The notes beneath the pieces were generated by a model that was not told where the DNA came from, ran no database searches, and saw nothing but the letters and a program-made list of their open reading frames with translations. From the NCBI GenBank assembly GCA_963921795.1, contig OY997657.1:2060080-2124079 (forward strand): 64,000 nucleotides of DNA, read 5' to 3'. The DNA comes from Nannobrachium achirus (taxonomy: Eukaryota > Chordata > Actinopteri > Myctophiformes > Myctophidae). Position numbers and translations under genes: made by a program. Below, piece after piece: positions 1-11,800 of the stretch (its first letter is position 1; each line of letters opens with the position of its first letter).

Positions 1-571
1 AAACTCAGCACAAAAAGAATGGAAACTTGACTTCAGTCCATTATATCTCCCCTTTAATAATACCATATTGTATTGTATTTGATATCATTGTTATCGTTGA
101 TTTGTCACCTTTACAACGAGGTCCAGCTTGTAAGGATCTGGTATTCGTGGAATGAGCAACACAGCCAAACGTGTGGGTAGCGCCCCTCCAAAAATGGTCA
201 AAATGGCCTGGCAGCCTTTAATACTGTTCTGTTGGTGTTCACCTTTGTTGCTTGGAGCAGTGAATGATTGCACTCTCCCACAGTAATAAGGTAAAGAAAA
301 AAACAACACATATTGGCCATTTTTACACTTTGTTAATGTTAAGCTCAGTGTCAGGGAAGCCCAAAACCATGAGTACTGTAAATGCCAGCAGAACAGTATT
401 GTAAGCCATTTTGGCAAACCTTTGGTCGGTGCTACCCACACGTTTGGCTGTGTAGCTCATGCCTCGAATGCCCGATGCTTACAAGCTGTACCTCGTTGTA
501 AAGGTGACAAATCAACGATACAAATTGGTATTATTAAAGGGGAGATATAATGTACTTTTTGTGCTGAGTTT
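1..571. mobile_element. Inverted-repeat (MITE-like) element
   Basis: The first bases (AAACTCAGCAC...) are the reverse complement of the bases ending at 571 (...GTGCTGAGTTT). The arms continue inward through matching blocks such as CCCCTTTAATAATACC against GGTATTATTAAAGGGG and the ACACGTTTGGCTGTG block at about 165-180 and 437-455. The arms are roughly 200 bases with a central spacer near 230-395. There is no transposase, so this is a non-autonomous element. The window edge hides any left target duplication. Open frames read across it are shadows. Confidence 0.75.
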
Positions 572-599
572 AGATGTGACTGTAGAGTAAACTGTGTTT

Positions 600-1203
600 C
601 AACATGTCTTCTAGTGGTTCTTTTCAGGCCACAACCCACAAAATCATAGTTGAACTGGGGACCCCCCACCCTGACAAGCACTGGGGACCCCCCACCCTGA
701 CGAGCACTGGGGACCCCCACCCTGACGAGCACTGAGTTGTAAGAGTTGAGGCATTACACATTTGTATAACATCTTTCCATTGTGAACAGAGAACAATTTC
801 TGCTTCTAATATTTGAGAATTTGGCCAATGTTTAATTTGTCATTTTAGAGGTATTAAAAAGTCATTAAATTGTCACTTTAGAAATGTGCAGATGCCCTCT
901 ATACACTTAAACTTTATGTTGGTTTGTTTACTGTTGAGAGAGAAAACAATGTTGCACATTAAAGGGCCAGTTCACCTGACTCATCATGCTGCATCATATG
1001 ATGCAAAATACATCATCATTCATACTGAAATACTAAAATATCTCAAAACACAGATCGAACACAAAACATAACTCAGGATTGTGTTGATCTTGTCCCGAAC
1101 AACAATAAAATAAGATCTGGTTGTCCCAGAGGTGAACTGGCCCTTTAAGTTAATCATCTGGGGACCCTCCTGCGGGTCCCGACCCACAGGTTGAGAACCA
1201 ATG
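600..1203. mobile_element. hAT-like repeat fragment with 26-bp tandem
   Basis: The right end reads GGTCCCGACCCACAGGTTGAGAACCAATG, which is a decayed copy of the CAGTGGTTCTCAACCTGTGG end seen intact at 54,171. At about 655-732 a 26-bp unit (CTGGGGACCCCCCACCCTGA plus a short tail) is repeated three times. No coding capacity is seen. Confidence 0.5.
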
Positions 1204-1564
1204 TTGTAGTGGATTTAGTGGTGTTTCTCTTCTATAGTGGAGGTAGAAGAAACTCTGTTTCTCTACCTGACTGTGGAGGAGGTTTGTTTGTTTGTTTTGG
1301 CTCTGAGCCTAAAGAAGAGTTCTAATGAGTTGACCATCCTGTCCTGGTGTCTGGAAGAGATGCGTGTATCATTACTACTGTGGTGTTTACACTGTAACAT
1401 AATGCTATATAGTTAGGCCTATAGTTAACTATTGTGGTGTAAGAAACAATGATAGAACAATACTGTGGTTTATAATGGAACATAATCATAACTTATACCA
1501 CCAAATGGTGTCCCCCACAATCTATTTGGACCCCAGGCGTTTAAAAGAAGAAGTGTGGGGCGTT

Positions 1565-1760
<196 letters not shown>

Positions 1761-1807
1761 TGTAGAAGCATTGCAGGCAACACTTTAAAACCTTTAAGAA
1801 GTAATAA

Positions 1808-1867
1808 AACAGCAGATCTACAAGCTCATAAGATGTGACGTGTCGCAGGCTTGTAGATCTGTTATTT
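1808..1867. repeat. Dispersed hairpin repeat, copy 1 (imperfect)
   Basis: The left arm AACAGCAGATCTACAAGCTC faces a right arm GCTTGTAGATCTGTTATTTT. This is one of about 15 copies in the window of a roughly 65-bp hairpin family; this copy has a degenerate loop. Confidence 0.8.
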
Positions 1868-2059
1868 TCACCAGTTTGGGTCCAGGGAAGATGTCATATG
1901 ACATTAGTATGACATTAGTATGACATTAGTATGACATTAGAATGACATTAACATGACACTAGAAAAGAACATTTCTAAGAAATGTTAAGTGTGCCTGCAG
2001 CTCGCTAAGTCTGTGCAACCTTGTGTAGCGGTTGGTGTTAGCATTAGCGTTACATTTTT

Positions 2060-3640
2060 TAACATTAGCATTTTTTGCATAAGCTTTAACATTATGGTTC
2101 TTCATATGACACCACCCACATGTCTGTACGACAAACAGATCACAAGATAAAGGGTCACTTCCTGTTTGGTGAGGGGCACTTCCTGTTTGGCGAAATAGGC
2201 CCCAATTAAGGTTAAGGACTCTTAATCAAGTCATTTGATGCCATCTACGCGTCTGTACGACAAACGGTTCACGAGGTAAAGGGTCACTTCCTGTTTGGTG
2301 AGGGGCACTTCCTGTTTGGCGAAATAGGCCCCAATTAAGGTCATGGACGATTAATGAATTAAAGCTGCAAGCAGCGATGACCGGGCCCTCGCAGCTCTAC
2401 CCACGTCACAAGGCCAGCAGCCAATCAGAAACCAAACAGGAAGTCAGCCATTTCGACTAATTAGTGGCGTTACATTTTTGGCCGTTATCACGGGTCGCAC
2501 TTTAACAACAGTTTTTTGAGAAAAAATTGTTTTGTGAGAAAAAAAAAGTTTTGTGAGAAAAAAAAAATTTTGAGAAAAAAAAACATTTTTGAGAAAAAAC
2601 AATTTTTGAGGAAAAAAAAAGTTTTTTGAGAAAAAAAAATTTTGAGAAAAAAAAATTTTTGAGAGAAAAAAAATGTTTTTTGAGAAAAAAAACATTTTTG
2701 AGAAAAAAAAAATTTGAGAAAAAAAAATTTGAGAGAAAAAAAAATTGAGAAAAAAAAACATTTTTGAGAAAAAAAAATTTGAGAAAAAAAATTTTTTTGA
2801 GAAAAAAAAAACATTTGAGAAAAAAACATTTTGAGAAAAAAAAATTGAGAAAAAAAAAAGTATGACACCAGCCGTGAGTCTGTACGACAAACGGTTCATG
2901 AGTTATAGAGGCACTTCCTGTTTGGTGAAGGGCACTTCCTGTTTGGCGAAGGAAGCGTCAATTAAGGTTAAGGACTCTTAATCAAGTCATATGATACCAG
3001 CCACAACTCTGTACGATAAACGGTTCATGAGATGTAGAGGCACTTCCTGTTTGGCAAAGGGCACTTCCTGTTATAGAGGGGGCTTAATCAATTACAGCTC
3101 ATCCCTATTGGCTGGAAAAAGACCAAAGTTGTGTGTGCATTTTAAAGTTTAAATCACGTTGCTAGGCAAAAGTATGGCAGAGTTATGTGGCGCCAAAGTT
3201 TCTAGTTTTTTTTCGGAGTCCCCCATTCAAAGTCAATGGGGGTTTTTGAGGGTAGTTTTTTGCGAATTACGTTGCCATGGTAACGCGGATCGGAAAGAAA
3301 AGTAATAGCACACCATTCCCGGCCGAGCCGCACATTTTGATGTATATATTGCGGGGGTGGTGTAAATCATGCGGCAGTTATTACGTGCCGAAATTTTCCC
3401 CATTCTAAGTGAATGGGGTTTTTGGGCGTCGTTTTTTGCGAATTACGTCGCCATGGTAACGCGGATCGGAAAGAAAAGTAATAGCAACCTATTCCCGGCC
3501 GAGCCGCACGTTTTGATGTATATATTGCGTGGGTGCCGTAAATTGTGCGGCAGTTATTACGTGCAGAAATTTGCAAGAACATTACCGACCGACAGACAGA
3601 CCGACCGACTTAAGTATGGCGGAATACAATAAGTGTTTTG
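2060..3640. mobile_element. Composite interspersed repeat with internal duplications
   Basis: A block of about 130 bp containing CTGTACGACAAACGGTTCA and two CACTTCCTGTTTGG motifs occurs four times (near 2104, 2238, 2866 and 2991). A second block of about 170 bp beginning GCGAATTACGT is repeated at about 3268 and 3438. The region ends in a short CAGA/CCGA run and a TTAAGTATGGCGGAA tail. It looks like a non-autonomous transposon with tandem internal segments. No transposase frame is visible. Confidence 0.6.
2510..2862. repeat. Degenerate TTTTGAGAAAAAA tandem array
   Basis: About 350 bases of short units made of TTT(T)GAGAAAAAA with variable run lengths, inserted between copies 2 and 3 of the 130-bp block. 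The minus-strand Phe-rich open frames of 126 and 151 residues come entirely from this array and are not genes. Confidence 0.9.
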
Positions 3641-4341
3641 CCATTGCATTGCATGGCAGGCACACTTAATTAACATCCAGTATGCTGACCGGCTGCTATT
3701 CAAATGTAATCACCTTGAAAGTTGTATGAATAAAAATAAGAGTAAATGTATCAATATGTAACAAACAAACAGACAATAACAGTAATTAAACGAGGTCTTC
3801 TATCAGATCTTAGTTGATAAGCAAACCCATCTTTATTCAACAGGGCTGAGGTCATCCTGTTGACAAGAACATGTTCATCTATTAAATTATGATGATTTAA
3901 TTACAGTTATTCGTCCTCAAACCTTCATTGTATGTGAACTGCTGTGATAAAAGAAGACTAGAGACTGGAACACAACCACTGAAGACTACAAACCACCAGA
4001 TCTAACAGACCTACTGCTCATATAAACACTATCTACTGGGTAGATCTCTAGACCTACACTGCACATACTGTAGAAACAGAGCTGCTACTTTTAAACACAT
4101 TTTAAATTACAATCGTATCGAGAAAAGATATGCTGCTTTTTGTTCCAAAGCAACTGCAAATACTGTACTGTATATACAGTAGGCTATGCAACATGTATAT
4201 AATGAGTCCGACACAATGTGACATAGCTCTGTTTACACAATGCTGTACTGTACTCCCTCCAACTGTATTTATGTTCCTCATTTCCAACTGTTTTTATCAC
4301 TTTATTACTCCTTTTTTAAAGATTTGTCTTTGGGCTTTATG
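3641..4341. other. Non-coding, no recognised feature
   Basis: AT-rich single-copy-looking sequence. I see no exon with splice signals, no RNA gene and no clear repeat structure. Confidence 0.5.
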
Positions 4342-4703
4342 CCTTTATTGATAGGACAGTAGACTGACAGGTCTTTATTGATAGGACAGTAGACTGACAG
4401 GTCTTTATTGATAGGACAGTAGACTGACAGGTCTTTATTGATAGGACAGTAGACTGACAGCTCTTTATTGATAGGATAGTAGACTGACAGCTCTTTATTG
4501 ACAGGACAGTAGACTGACAGGTCTTTATTGATAGGACAGTAGACTGACAGCTCTTTATTGATAGGACAGTAGACTGACAGGTCTTTATTGATAGGACAGT
4601 AGACTGACAGGTCTTTATTGATAGGACTGTAGACTGACAGCTCTTTATTGATAGGACAGTAGACTGACAGCTCTTTATTGATAGGACAGTAGACTGACAG
4701 CTC
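4342..4703. repeat. 30-bp minisatellite, about 12 copies
   Basis: The unit CTTTATTGATAGGACAGTAG plus ACTGACAG(G/C)T repeats in phase for about 360 bases. Copies differ mainly at one G/C position and at single substitutions (GATAGTAG, GACTGTAG). Confidence 0.97.
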
Positions 4704-5648
4704 TTAACATGACTTCATACTTTGATGGCAAAGGATCGTGATGTAGAAATCTCTACTACTGGATGTTAATCAGTCGTTACCTCGTATTTTACACGCCCGC
4801 TGCCTCGGTGTGATCCGGTTATTTGAAGATTTAATCCACTATTTTGAGGTGAGACCATGGAGGCTTAATCATAAGTTGGAGTTGGCTGAGAATGCCATAC
4901 CTTGCCGTATTGTTAGCCTTATAGTTTGAGAAAAGTAACCAATTATAATGGCCCGGTGCTGGCCGGTGCCAAAATAAAAGCCTGTTACCATCACCAAGCC
5001 CCTGGTCTCTTTTAAACGCCCGGGGTCCACATCGATTTTGCATAATAAACGCCCGGGCTTCTAATTGGTAATATAAGGTATTGTACTTTTGATTCCAAGG
5101 TTGCCGAGTTACTTGAGAATTTGATATGTAACCAGATATGGTGTAACACAGCATCATGTCTGCCTGTATGGTGCATCATGGCCTCTGTTAAATGGACACC
5201 AAATATAGTGTAACAGCACCATGTCTGTTAGATGTAAATGACCATCATGGTGTCATGCGACACCATCACGCATTGAACTGAACATCACTTCTCTGCTTCA
5301 TTTAGTCTACTCTCCAAACAGAGGATTTTTTAGTTTGCTTGATGTAAATGTTTGAGTCGTTATAAAGACGTCGTCACAGAGAGTTCCCAACAAAACAGTT
5401 TGGTTTATGACTGTAGGACAGTTTGGATACACAACGATATGATTGATGATAAACACTGTGGATATACAACGATACAATTATATCTATTTTGGTGCCAACC
5501 CCCCCCAAATCTCAAAATATGTTGTTCCAGGGACCCCCAGAAGTAAAGATTTCCAGTTAAAAAAATGTTTGCTTTAAAAATAGATGTATTTATTCAAAGA
5601 CATTTCCAAGACATTTCCAAGACATTTTCCAAAATAGAAGATCTACAG
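4704..5648. other. Non-coding, no recognised gene
   Basis: No supported exon. Short near-duplicated phrases occur (GTGTAACA..CACCATGTCTG around 5130-5240 and ACAACGATA around 5431-5474), but nothing with coding or element-end character. Confidence 0.45.
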
Positions 5649-6178
5649 CAGGGGTTTTCAAAGTGGGTGACGGGGCACCCTGGGGTGCCGCGAGATCATT
5701 TGATAATATTTGGAATTTAATTGAAAACTATTTAGTATCATTTTAAACTTGAAGTACAAAGTTATTTTCAGTCAGTTCTAACCAAAATGGCTGTTATCTC
5801 AACGTTTTCCTCACAACATAATCACTAAAATATCGTCACTGTCGGGCAGAAACCTTGTATCTCCAAGTTTCAAATGTGTACGTCTTTTGCCCTGCTTCAT
5901 CATACAAGACTGTCGCACAAAACTAGTGAAAACAGCAGATCTACAAGCACACAACGCCTCGCGTTGCGAGGCGTTGTGTGCTTGTAGATCTGCTGTTTTC
6001 TAGTTCATTTTAGATAAATACAAAACGAACGGTTTTGGACATACAAGGTTTCCACCCAACAACGACGATATGCTATAAATATAAGGTGCTGGGAGTGAAA
6101 ATTATAATGTAGGGGTGCCTCGGATTAAAACAATATTCATGGGGTGCCCTGAGACAAAAAAAGGTTTGGGAACCCCTG
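5649..6178. mobile_element. hAT-like non-autonomous element
   Basis: Ends are CAGGGGTTTTCAAAG on the left and GGGAACCCCTG on the right. They are flanked by ATCTACAG and GTCTCCAG, a 6/8 match consistent with a decayed 8-bp target duplication. It contains a hairpin repeat with 35-base arms. No transposase is present. Confidence 0.7.
5928..6000. repeat. Near-perfect 73-bp hairpin (family type copy)
   Basis: Two 35-base arms (GAAAACAGCAGATCTACAAG and on to CGCCTCGC) are exact reverse complements separated by a 3-base loop. The arm base pair that differs from other family copies (AGCAC instead of AGCTC) is changed in both arms, so pairing is kept. Confidence 0.95.
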
Positions 6179-6496
6179 GTCTCCAGAGTGTGTGTAAAGC
6201 GGACCTGTAGCCTCCGGCTGGTCGCTAGCTGCAGATAGCATCTGGTTTCACTATGACGGATCGGGAGCAGATTTACGGCCTCGCGGATCCTGAAGAAACC
6301 ATTTGAAAACAAGCCCGGGGCTGTAAATATGACACTGTGTGATGTTTATGTATAATATATATGATGTGTTACTTTCCTGTACTCACAGGAGGAGGTTGAA
6401 GATGTTACCAAAATGTGCATCCCATCGCAGCGAGCATGGAGTTCACCCAGCAATTAGGAAACTATTTGAACCCGTTGTCCCTAAGCTGTGGGTGTG

Positions 6497-6497
6497 T

Positions 6498-6586
<89 letters not shown>
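6497..6586. repeat. (TG)n microsatellite
   Basis: About 90 bases of TG dinucleotides. Overlapping Cys/Val and His/Thr open frames are artefacts. Confidence 0.98.
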
Positions 6587-6590
<4 letters not shown>

Positions 6591-6825
6591 CAAAATAAAT
6601 ATAAATAATGAATAATTGAAAACAGTAATTGAAAAAATGCACATTAGAAGGACGACATCAGTCATCAAAATCAAGAACGTGTTTTCAATTAGTTTAACAT
6701 GGTTAAAATGGCAAATCAAATATCAAATATCTGAACAATACTGAATCCAGCAACTGTAAGAACTGTCTGGGGTGAAATGCCAAAGCCTGATTAGACGTTA
6801 AAATGACCGCAAATATGTTTGAACG

Positions 6826-7180
6826 TGAAATATTCCTTTAAGGACACTAAGCACAGGTTGAAACAGTGAAATATCCCTTTAAGGACATTAAGCACAGGTT
6901 GAAACAGTGAAATATCCCTTTAAGGACATTAAGCACAGGTTGAAACAGTGAAATATCCCTTTAAGGACACTAAGCACAGGTTGAAACAGTGAAATATCCC
7001 TTTAAGGACACTAAGCACAGGTTGAAACAGTGAAATATCCCTTTAAGGACACTAAGCACAGGTTGAAACAGTGAAATATCCCTTTAAGGACACAAAGCAC
7101 AGGTTGAAACAGTGAAATATCCCTTTAAGGAGACTAAGCACAGGTTGAAACAGTGAAATGTCCCTTTAAGGACAAACCCG
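6826..7180. repeat. 41-bp minisatellite, about 8-9 copies
   Basis: The unit AGGTTGAAACAGTGAAATAT plus CCCTTTAAGGACACTAAGCAC repeats with few changes. The GTGAAATATCCCTTTAA part equals the end of the TTAA-flanked inverted-repeat elements at 23.66-24.30 kb and 56.88-57.48 kb, so the array probably grew from the end of such an element. Confidence 0.95.
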
Positions 7181-7324
7181 CCTGTTTTCTTCTTAAAGAT
7201 CCTCTGAGGTTCTTCTCTAGGGGTGAGAACCAGTAACACTCTTATTAGTGTGTTTTGTAAGGCCTGAAGTTTAATCTTTAGTGACATTGAGATGCTATGT
7301 ACCATGATGTATTAATTAAAGGGT

Positions 7325-7412
7325 TCCACCAGTGCACTCCTAGTGTAATACCCGGAATTCAAACCCGGGTCTCCCGCGTGTAAGTCTAACCACTGGACCA
7401 AAGAGATATCCC
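7325..7412 (-). pseudogene. tRNA-derived sequence (tRNA pseudogene or SINE head)
   Basis: Read on the minus strand it contains an A-box-like TGGTCCAGTGGTTAG and a B-box-like GGTTTGAATTCC at tRNA spacing, plus a plausible T-arm (CCGGG..CCGGG). The outer acceptor stem does not pair, so a working tRNA is unlikely. A tRNA-Glu-like ancestor is a guess from the D-arm wording. Confidence 0.5.
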
Positions 7413-8008
7413 TATGGACTGAGGGAGATACCAGACAATGGAGGCCATCAGGCTGAGGCAGTGAGACACTCTGCTACTACAGACTGTTGATGAACCAGGA
7501 GATCCTGCACAGAATTCATGTTCTTTCATTGACTTTCAGGATCACTTTGGTTTTAGTTTTACCTTTGCCAAGAACTGATATTGTCAAGCTTGAAACCATA
7601 TATCCATATTCTAACCTACCTGACCTTAATGTGCGCCTGGGGGGAATGGGCTGTTTACTGACTACTGTACTTACGTACGACACACACCGAAAAAGATTTT
7701 CGAATGAGAGAAATGCAAGGATTAACAATATAACCAATCGCTCCAGTTTGGTGCCGTGGTCGGCTAGGGCAAACAAACAAGATTGCCTGTTAGGAAAAAA
7801 GAAAAAGAAAAGAAACTCCTGGACCACTTTTTGGGGAGTTAATAACTTCTAAAGTTAAGATGACCTTCTAGACCAGAATGCTGCTTTAATATTCTCTGCT
7901 CCGTTGATGAATTGAACGCACAGCGCCACAATGGAAAGTTGGAAACTAGCCTATAGGCTACATTATGCCTTCCTGTACCTCTGTGCTGTTTACATCTGTT
8001 TGACTAGA
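7413..8008. other. Non-coding, no recognised gene
   Basis: A 121-residue plus-strand frame and a 103-residue minus-strand frame overlap here. They lack splice context, start context or family resemblance, and the Lys/Phe tails come from a purine run near 7797-7815. I see nothing else. Confidence 0.5.
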
Positions 8009-8064
8009 ATAACAATGTATTCAACGGCTCAATCATCGATCATACATCAGACTGTAATAACCAG
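8009..8064. repeat. Diverged single monomer related to the 8.9-19.6 kb satellite
   Basis: AATAACAATGTATTCAACGG followed by CTCAATCATCGATCATACATCAGACTGTAATAAC matches the satellite monomer over its full 50 bases with several substitutions. It lies about 0.8 kb outside the array and is followed by CCAGTAAGACTCCC, a phrase also seen reversed near 47,036. It looks like the founder or an outlying relic. Confidence 0.85.
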
Positions 8065-8882
8065 TAAGACTCCCAAATAGGGCAAAAATGTGTTTTTCCA
8101 AAATCTTCCTGATCCATGTTGATGACATGAGTGTAGACATGCTGTGTAGTGATATTCGTGATTTTTGGGCAAAAACTGTAGGAGCAGTGTCCAAAAATGT
8201 GTTTTAAAAATCGGCCTGAAGGTGGCGCTACAATAGGGCCATGTGAGAAATGAGGGGTGGGGTCTCCGCGTTGCCTTGGCGGACGAATAGGTACCGGCCC
8301 TGGCTCTCCCGGACGCTCCTAGCCCGAGTTACAGCATTTTATGTGCGCTGCAGTGGCAGGGGGTCCTCCACTGGGGGCGCTCTGGAGCACCAGGAGTCGG
8401 TGGTCCCCGGGAATTCCCCGTGAGCAGCCCCATTGGGGTGGTCATTTGGTCATTTTTGCACATGTGGTCATTTTTTACATCTGGGGGTCCCCCAGGGACC
8501 TGGGGGTCCCTGGGGCTCCGGGGGTCCTTGGAGGTTGTAGTTTGGCAGGCAAGGAGTGTGTGTGTAAAATCTGGCATGGATCGGGTCAACGGGTGCGGAG
8601 ATATAAGCAGGGAAAAAGTGTGACGTGTGACGTGTGAGCACATTTGGTCATTTTTTACATCTGGGGGTCCCCCAGGGACCTGGGGGTCCCTGGGGCTCCG
8701 GGGGTCCTTGGAGGTTGTAGTTTGGCAGTCAAGGAGTGTGTGTGCAAAATTTGGCATGGATGGGGGCAACGGTTGTGGAGATATGAGCAGGGCAATAGTG
8801 TGACTGACTGACTCACTGACTGACTGACTCAGCCACGGACAGCCGGTGGAGGTTTCTACAGTAAGTAGCTCCCTACGGTCGC
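8065..8882. mobile_element. Interspersed element adjoining the satellite, with 180-bp internal duplication
   Basis: The CATTTTTTACATCTGGGGGT segment and its downstream GGTCCTTGGAGGTTGTAG...GGCATGGAT block occur twice, 180 bases apart (near 8468 and 8648). Related sequence occurs reversed at 46.77-47.06 kb (CCTCCACCGGCTGTC...GCCAAACTTTGCA). The element runs up to CTACGGTCGC, immediately before the first satellite monomer. Pro-rich frames here are shadows. Confidence 0.6.
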
Positions 8883-11800
8883 AACAACGTATTGAATGGA
8901 TCAATCAGACCGACCATACATCAGACTGTAATAACAACGTATTGAATGGATCAATCAGACCGACCATACATCAGACTGTAATAACAACGTATTGAATGGA
9001 TCAATCAGACCGATCATACATCAGACTGTAATAACAACGTATTGAATGGATCAATCAGACCGACCATACATCAGACTGTAATAACAACGTATTGAATGGA
9101 TCAATCAGACCGACCATACATCAGACTGTAATAACAACGTATTGAATGGATCAATCAAACCGACCATACATCAGACTGTAATAACAACGTATTGAATGGA
9201 TCAATCAGACCGACCATACATCAGACTGTAATAACAACGTATTGAATGGATCAATCAAACCGACCAGACATCAGACTGTAATAACAACGTATTGAATGGA
9301 TCAATCAGACCGACCATACATCAGACTGTAATAACAACGTATTGAATGGATCAATCAGACCGACCATACATCAGACTGTAATAACAACGTATTGAATGGA
9401 TCAATCAGACCGACCATACATCAGACTGTAATAACAACGTATTGAATGGATCAATCAGACTGATCATACATCAGACTGTAATAACAACGTATTGAATGGA
9501 TCAATCAAACCGATCATACATCAGACTGTAATAACAACGTATTGAATGGATCAATCAAACCGACCATACATCAGACTGTAATAACAACGTATTGAATGGA
9601 TCAATCAGACCGATCATACATCAGACTGTAATAACAACGTATTGAATGGATCAATCAGACCGATCATACATCAGACTGTAATAACAACGTATTGAATGGA
9701 TCAATCAAACCGACCATACATCAGACTGTAATAACAACGTATTGAATGGATCAATCAGACCGACCAGACATCAGACTGTAATAACAACGTATTGAATGGA
9801 TCAATCAGACCGACCATACATCAGACTGTAATAACAACGTATTGAATGGATCAATCAGACCGACCAGACATCAGACTGTAATAACAACGTATTGAATGGA
9901 TCAATCAGACCGACCATACATCAGACTGTAATAACAACGTATTGAATGGATCAATCAGACCGACCATACATCAGACTGTAATAACAACGTATTGAATGGA
10001 TCAATCAGACCGATCATACATCAGACTGTAATAACAACGTATTGAATGGATCAATCAGACCGACCATACATCAGACTGTAATAACAACGTATTGAATGGA
10101 TCAATCAGACCGATCATACATCAGACTGTAATAACAACGTATTGAATGGATCAATCAGACCGACCAGACATCAGACTGTAATAACAACGTATTGAATGGA
10201 TCAATCAGACCGACCAGACATCAGACTGTAATAACAACGTATTGAATGGATCAATCAAACCGATCATACATCAGACTGTAATAACAACGTATTGAATGGA
10301 TCAATCAGACCGACCATACATCAGACTGTAATAACAACGTATTGAATGGATCAATCAGACCGACCATACATCAGACTGTAATAACAACGTATTGAATGGA
10401 TCAATCAGACCGACCAGACATCAGACTGTAATAACAACGTATTGAATGGATCAATCAGACCGACCATACATCAGATAACAACGTATTGAATGGATCAATC
10501 AAACCGACCATACATCAGACTGTAATAACAACGTATTGAATGGATCAATCAGACTGATCATACATCAGACTGTAATAACAACGTATTGAATGGATCAATC
10601 AGACCGACCATACATCAGACTGTAATAACAACGTATTGAATGGATCAATCAGACCGATCATACATCAGACTGTAATAACAACGTATTGAATGGATCAATC
10701 AGACCGACCATACATCAGACTGTAATAACAACGTATTGAATGGATCAATCAGACCGACCATACATCAGACTGTAATAACAACGTATTGAATGGATCAATC
10801 AGACCGATCATACATCAGACTGTAATAACAACGTATTGAATGGATCAATCAGACCGATCATACATCAGACTGTAATAACAACGTATTGAATGGATCAATC
10901 AGACCGATCATACATCAGACTGTAATAACAACGTATTGAATGGATCAATCAGACCGATCATACATCAGACTGTAATAACAACGTATTGAATGGATCAATC
11001 AAACCGACCATACATCAGACTGTAATAACAACGTATTGAATGGATCAATCAAACCGACCATACATCAGACTGTAATAACAACGTATTGAATGGATCAATC
11101 AGACCGATCATACATCAGACTGTAATAACAACGTATTGAATGGATCAATCAGACCGATCATACATCAGACTGTAATAACAACGTATTGAATGGATCAATC
11201 AGACCGACCATACATCAGACTGTAATAACAACGTATTGAATGGATCAATCAGACCGACCATACATCAGACTGTAATAACAACGTATTGAATGGATCAATC
11301 AGACCGATCATACATCAGACTGTAATAACAACGTATTGAATGGATCAATCAGACCGATCATACATCAGACTGTAATAACAACGTATTGAATGGATCAATC
11401 AGACCGATCATACATCAGACTGTAATAACAACGTATTGAATGGATCAATCAGACCGATCATACATCAGACTGTAATAACAACGTATTGAATGGATCAATC
11501 AGACCGACCATACATCAGACTGTAATAACAACGTATTGAATGGATCAATCAGACCGATCATACATCAGACTGTAATAACAACGTATTGAATGGATCAATC
11601 AGACTGATCATACATCAGACTGTAATAACAACGTATTGAATGGATCAATCAGACTGATCATACATCAGACTGTAATAACAACGTATTGAATGGATCAATC
11701 AGACCGACCATACATCAGACTGTAATAACAACGTATTGAATGGATCAATCAAACCGATCATACATCAGACTGTAATAACAACGTATTGAATGGATCAATC

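Noticed and set aside
2444-2899. Phe/Ser-rich proteins of 126 and 151 residues
   Set aside because: They are the translated TTTTGAGAAAAAA array.
7325-7412. Functional tRNA gene
   Set aside because: A and B boxes are present but the acceptor stem does not pair.
8329-8904. 191-residue Pro-rich minus-strand protein
   Set aside because: It translates a 180-bp duplicated repeat element and contains the same peptide twice.
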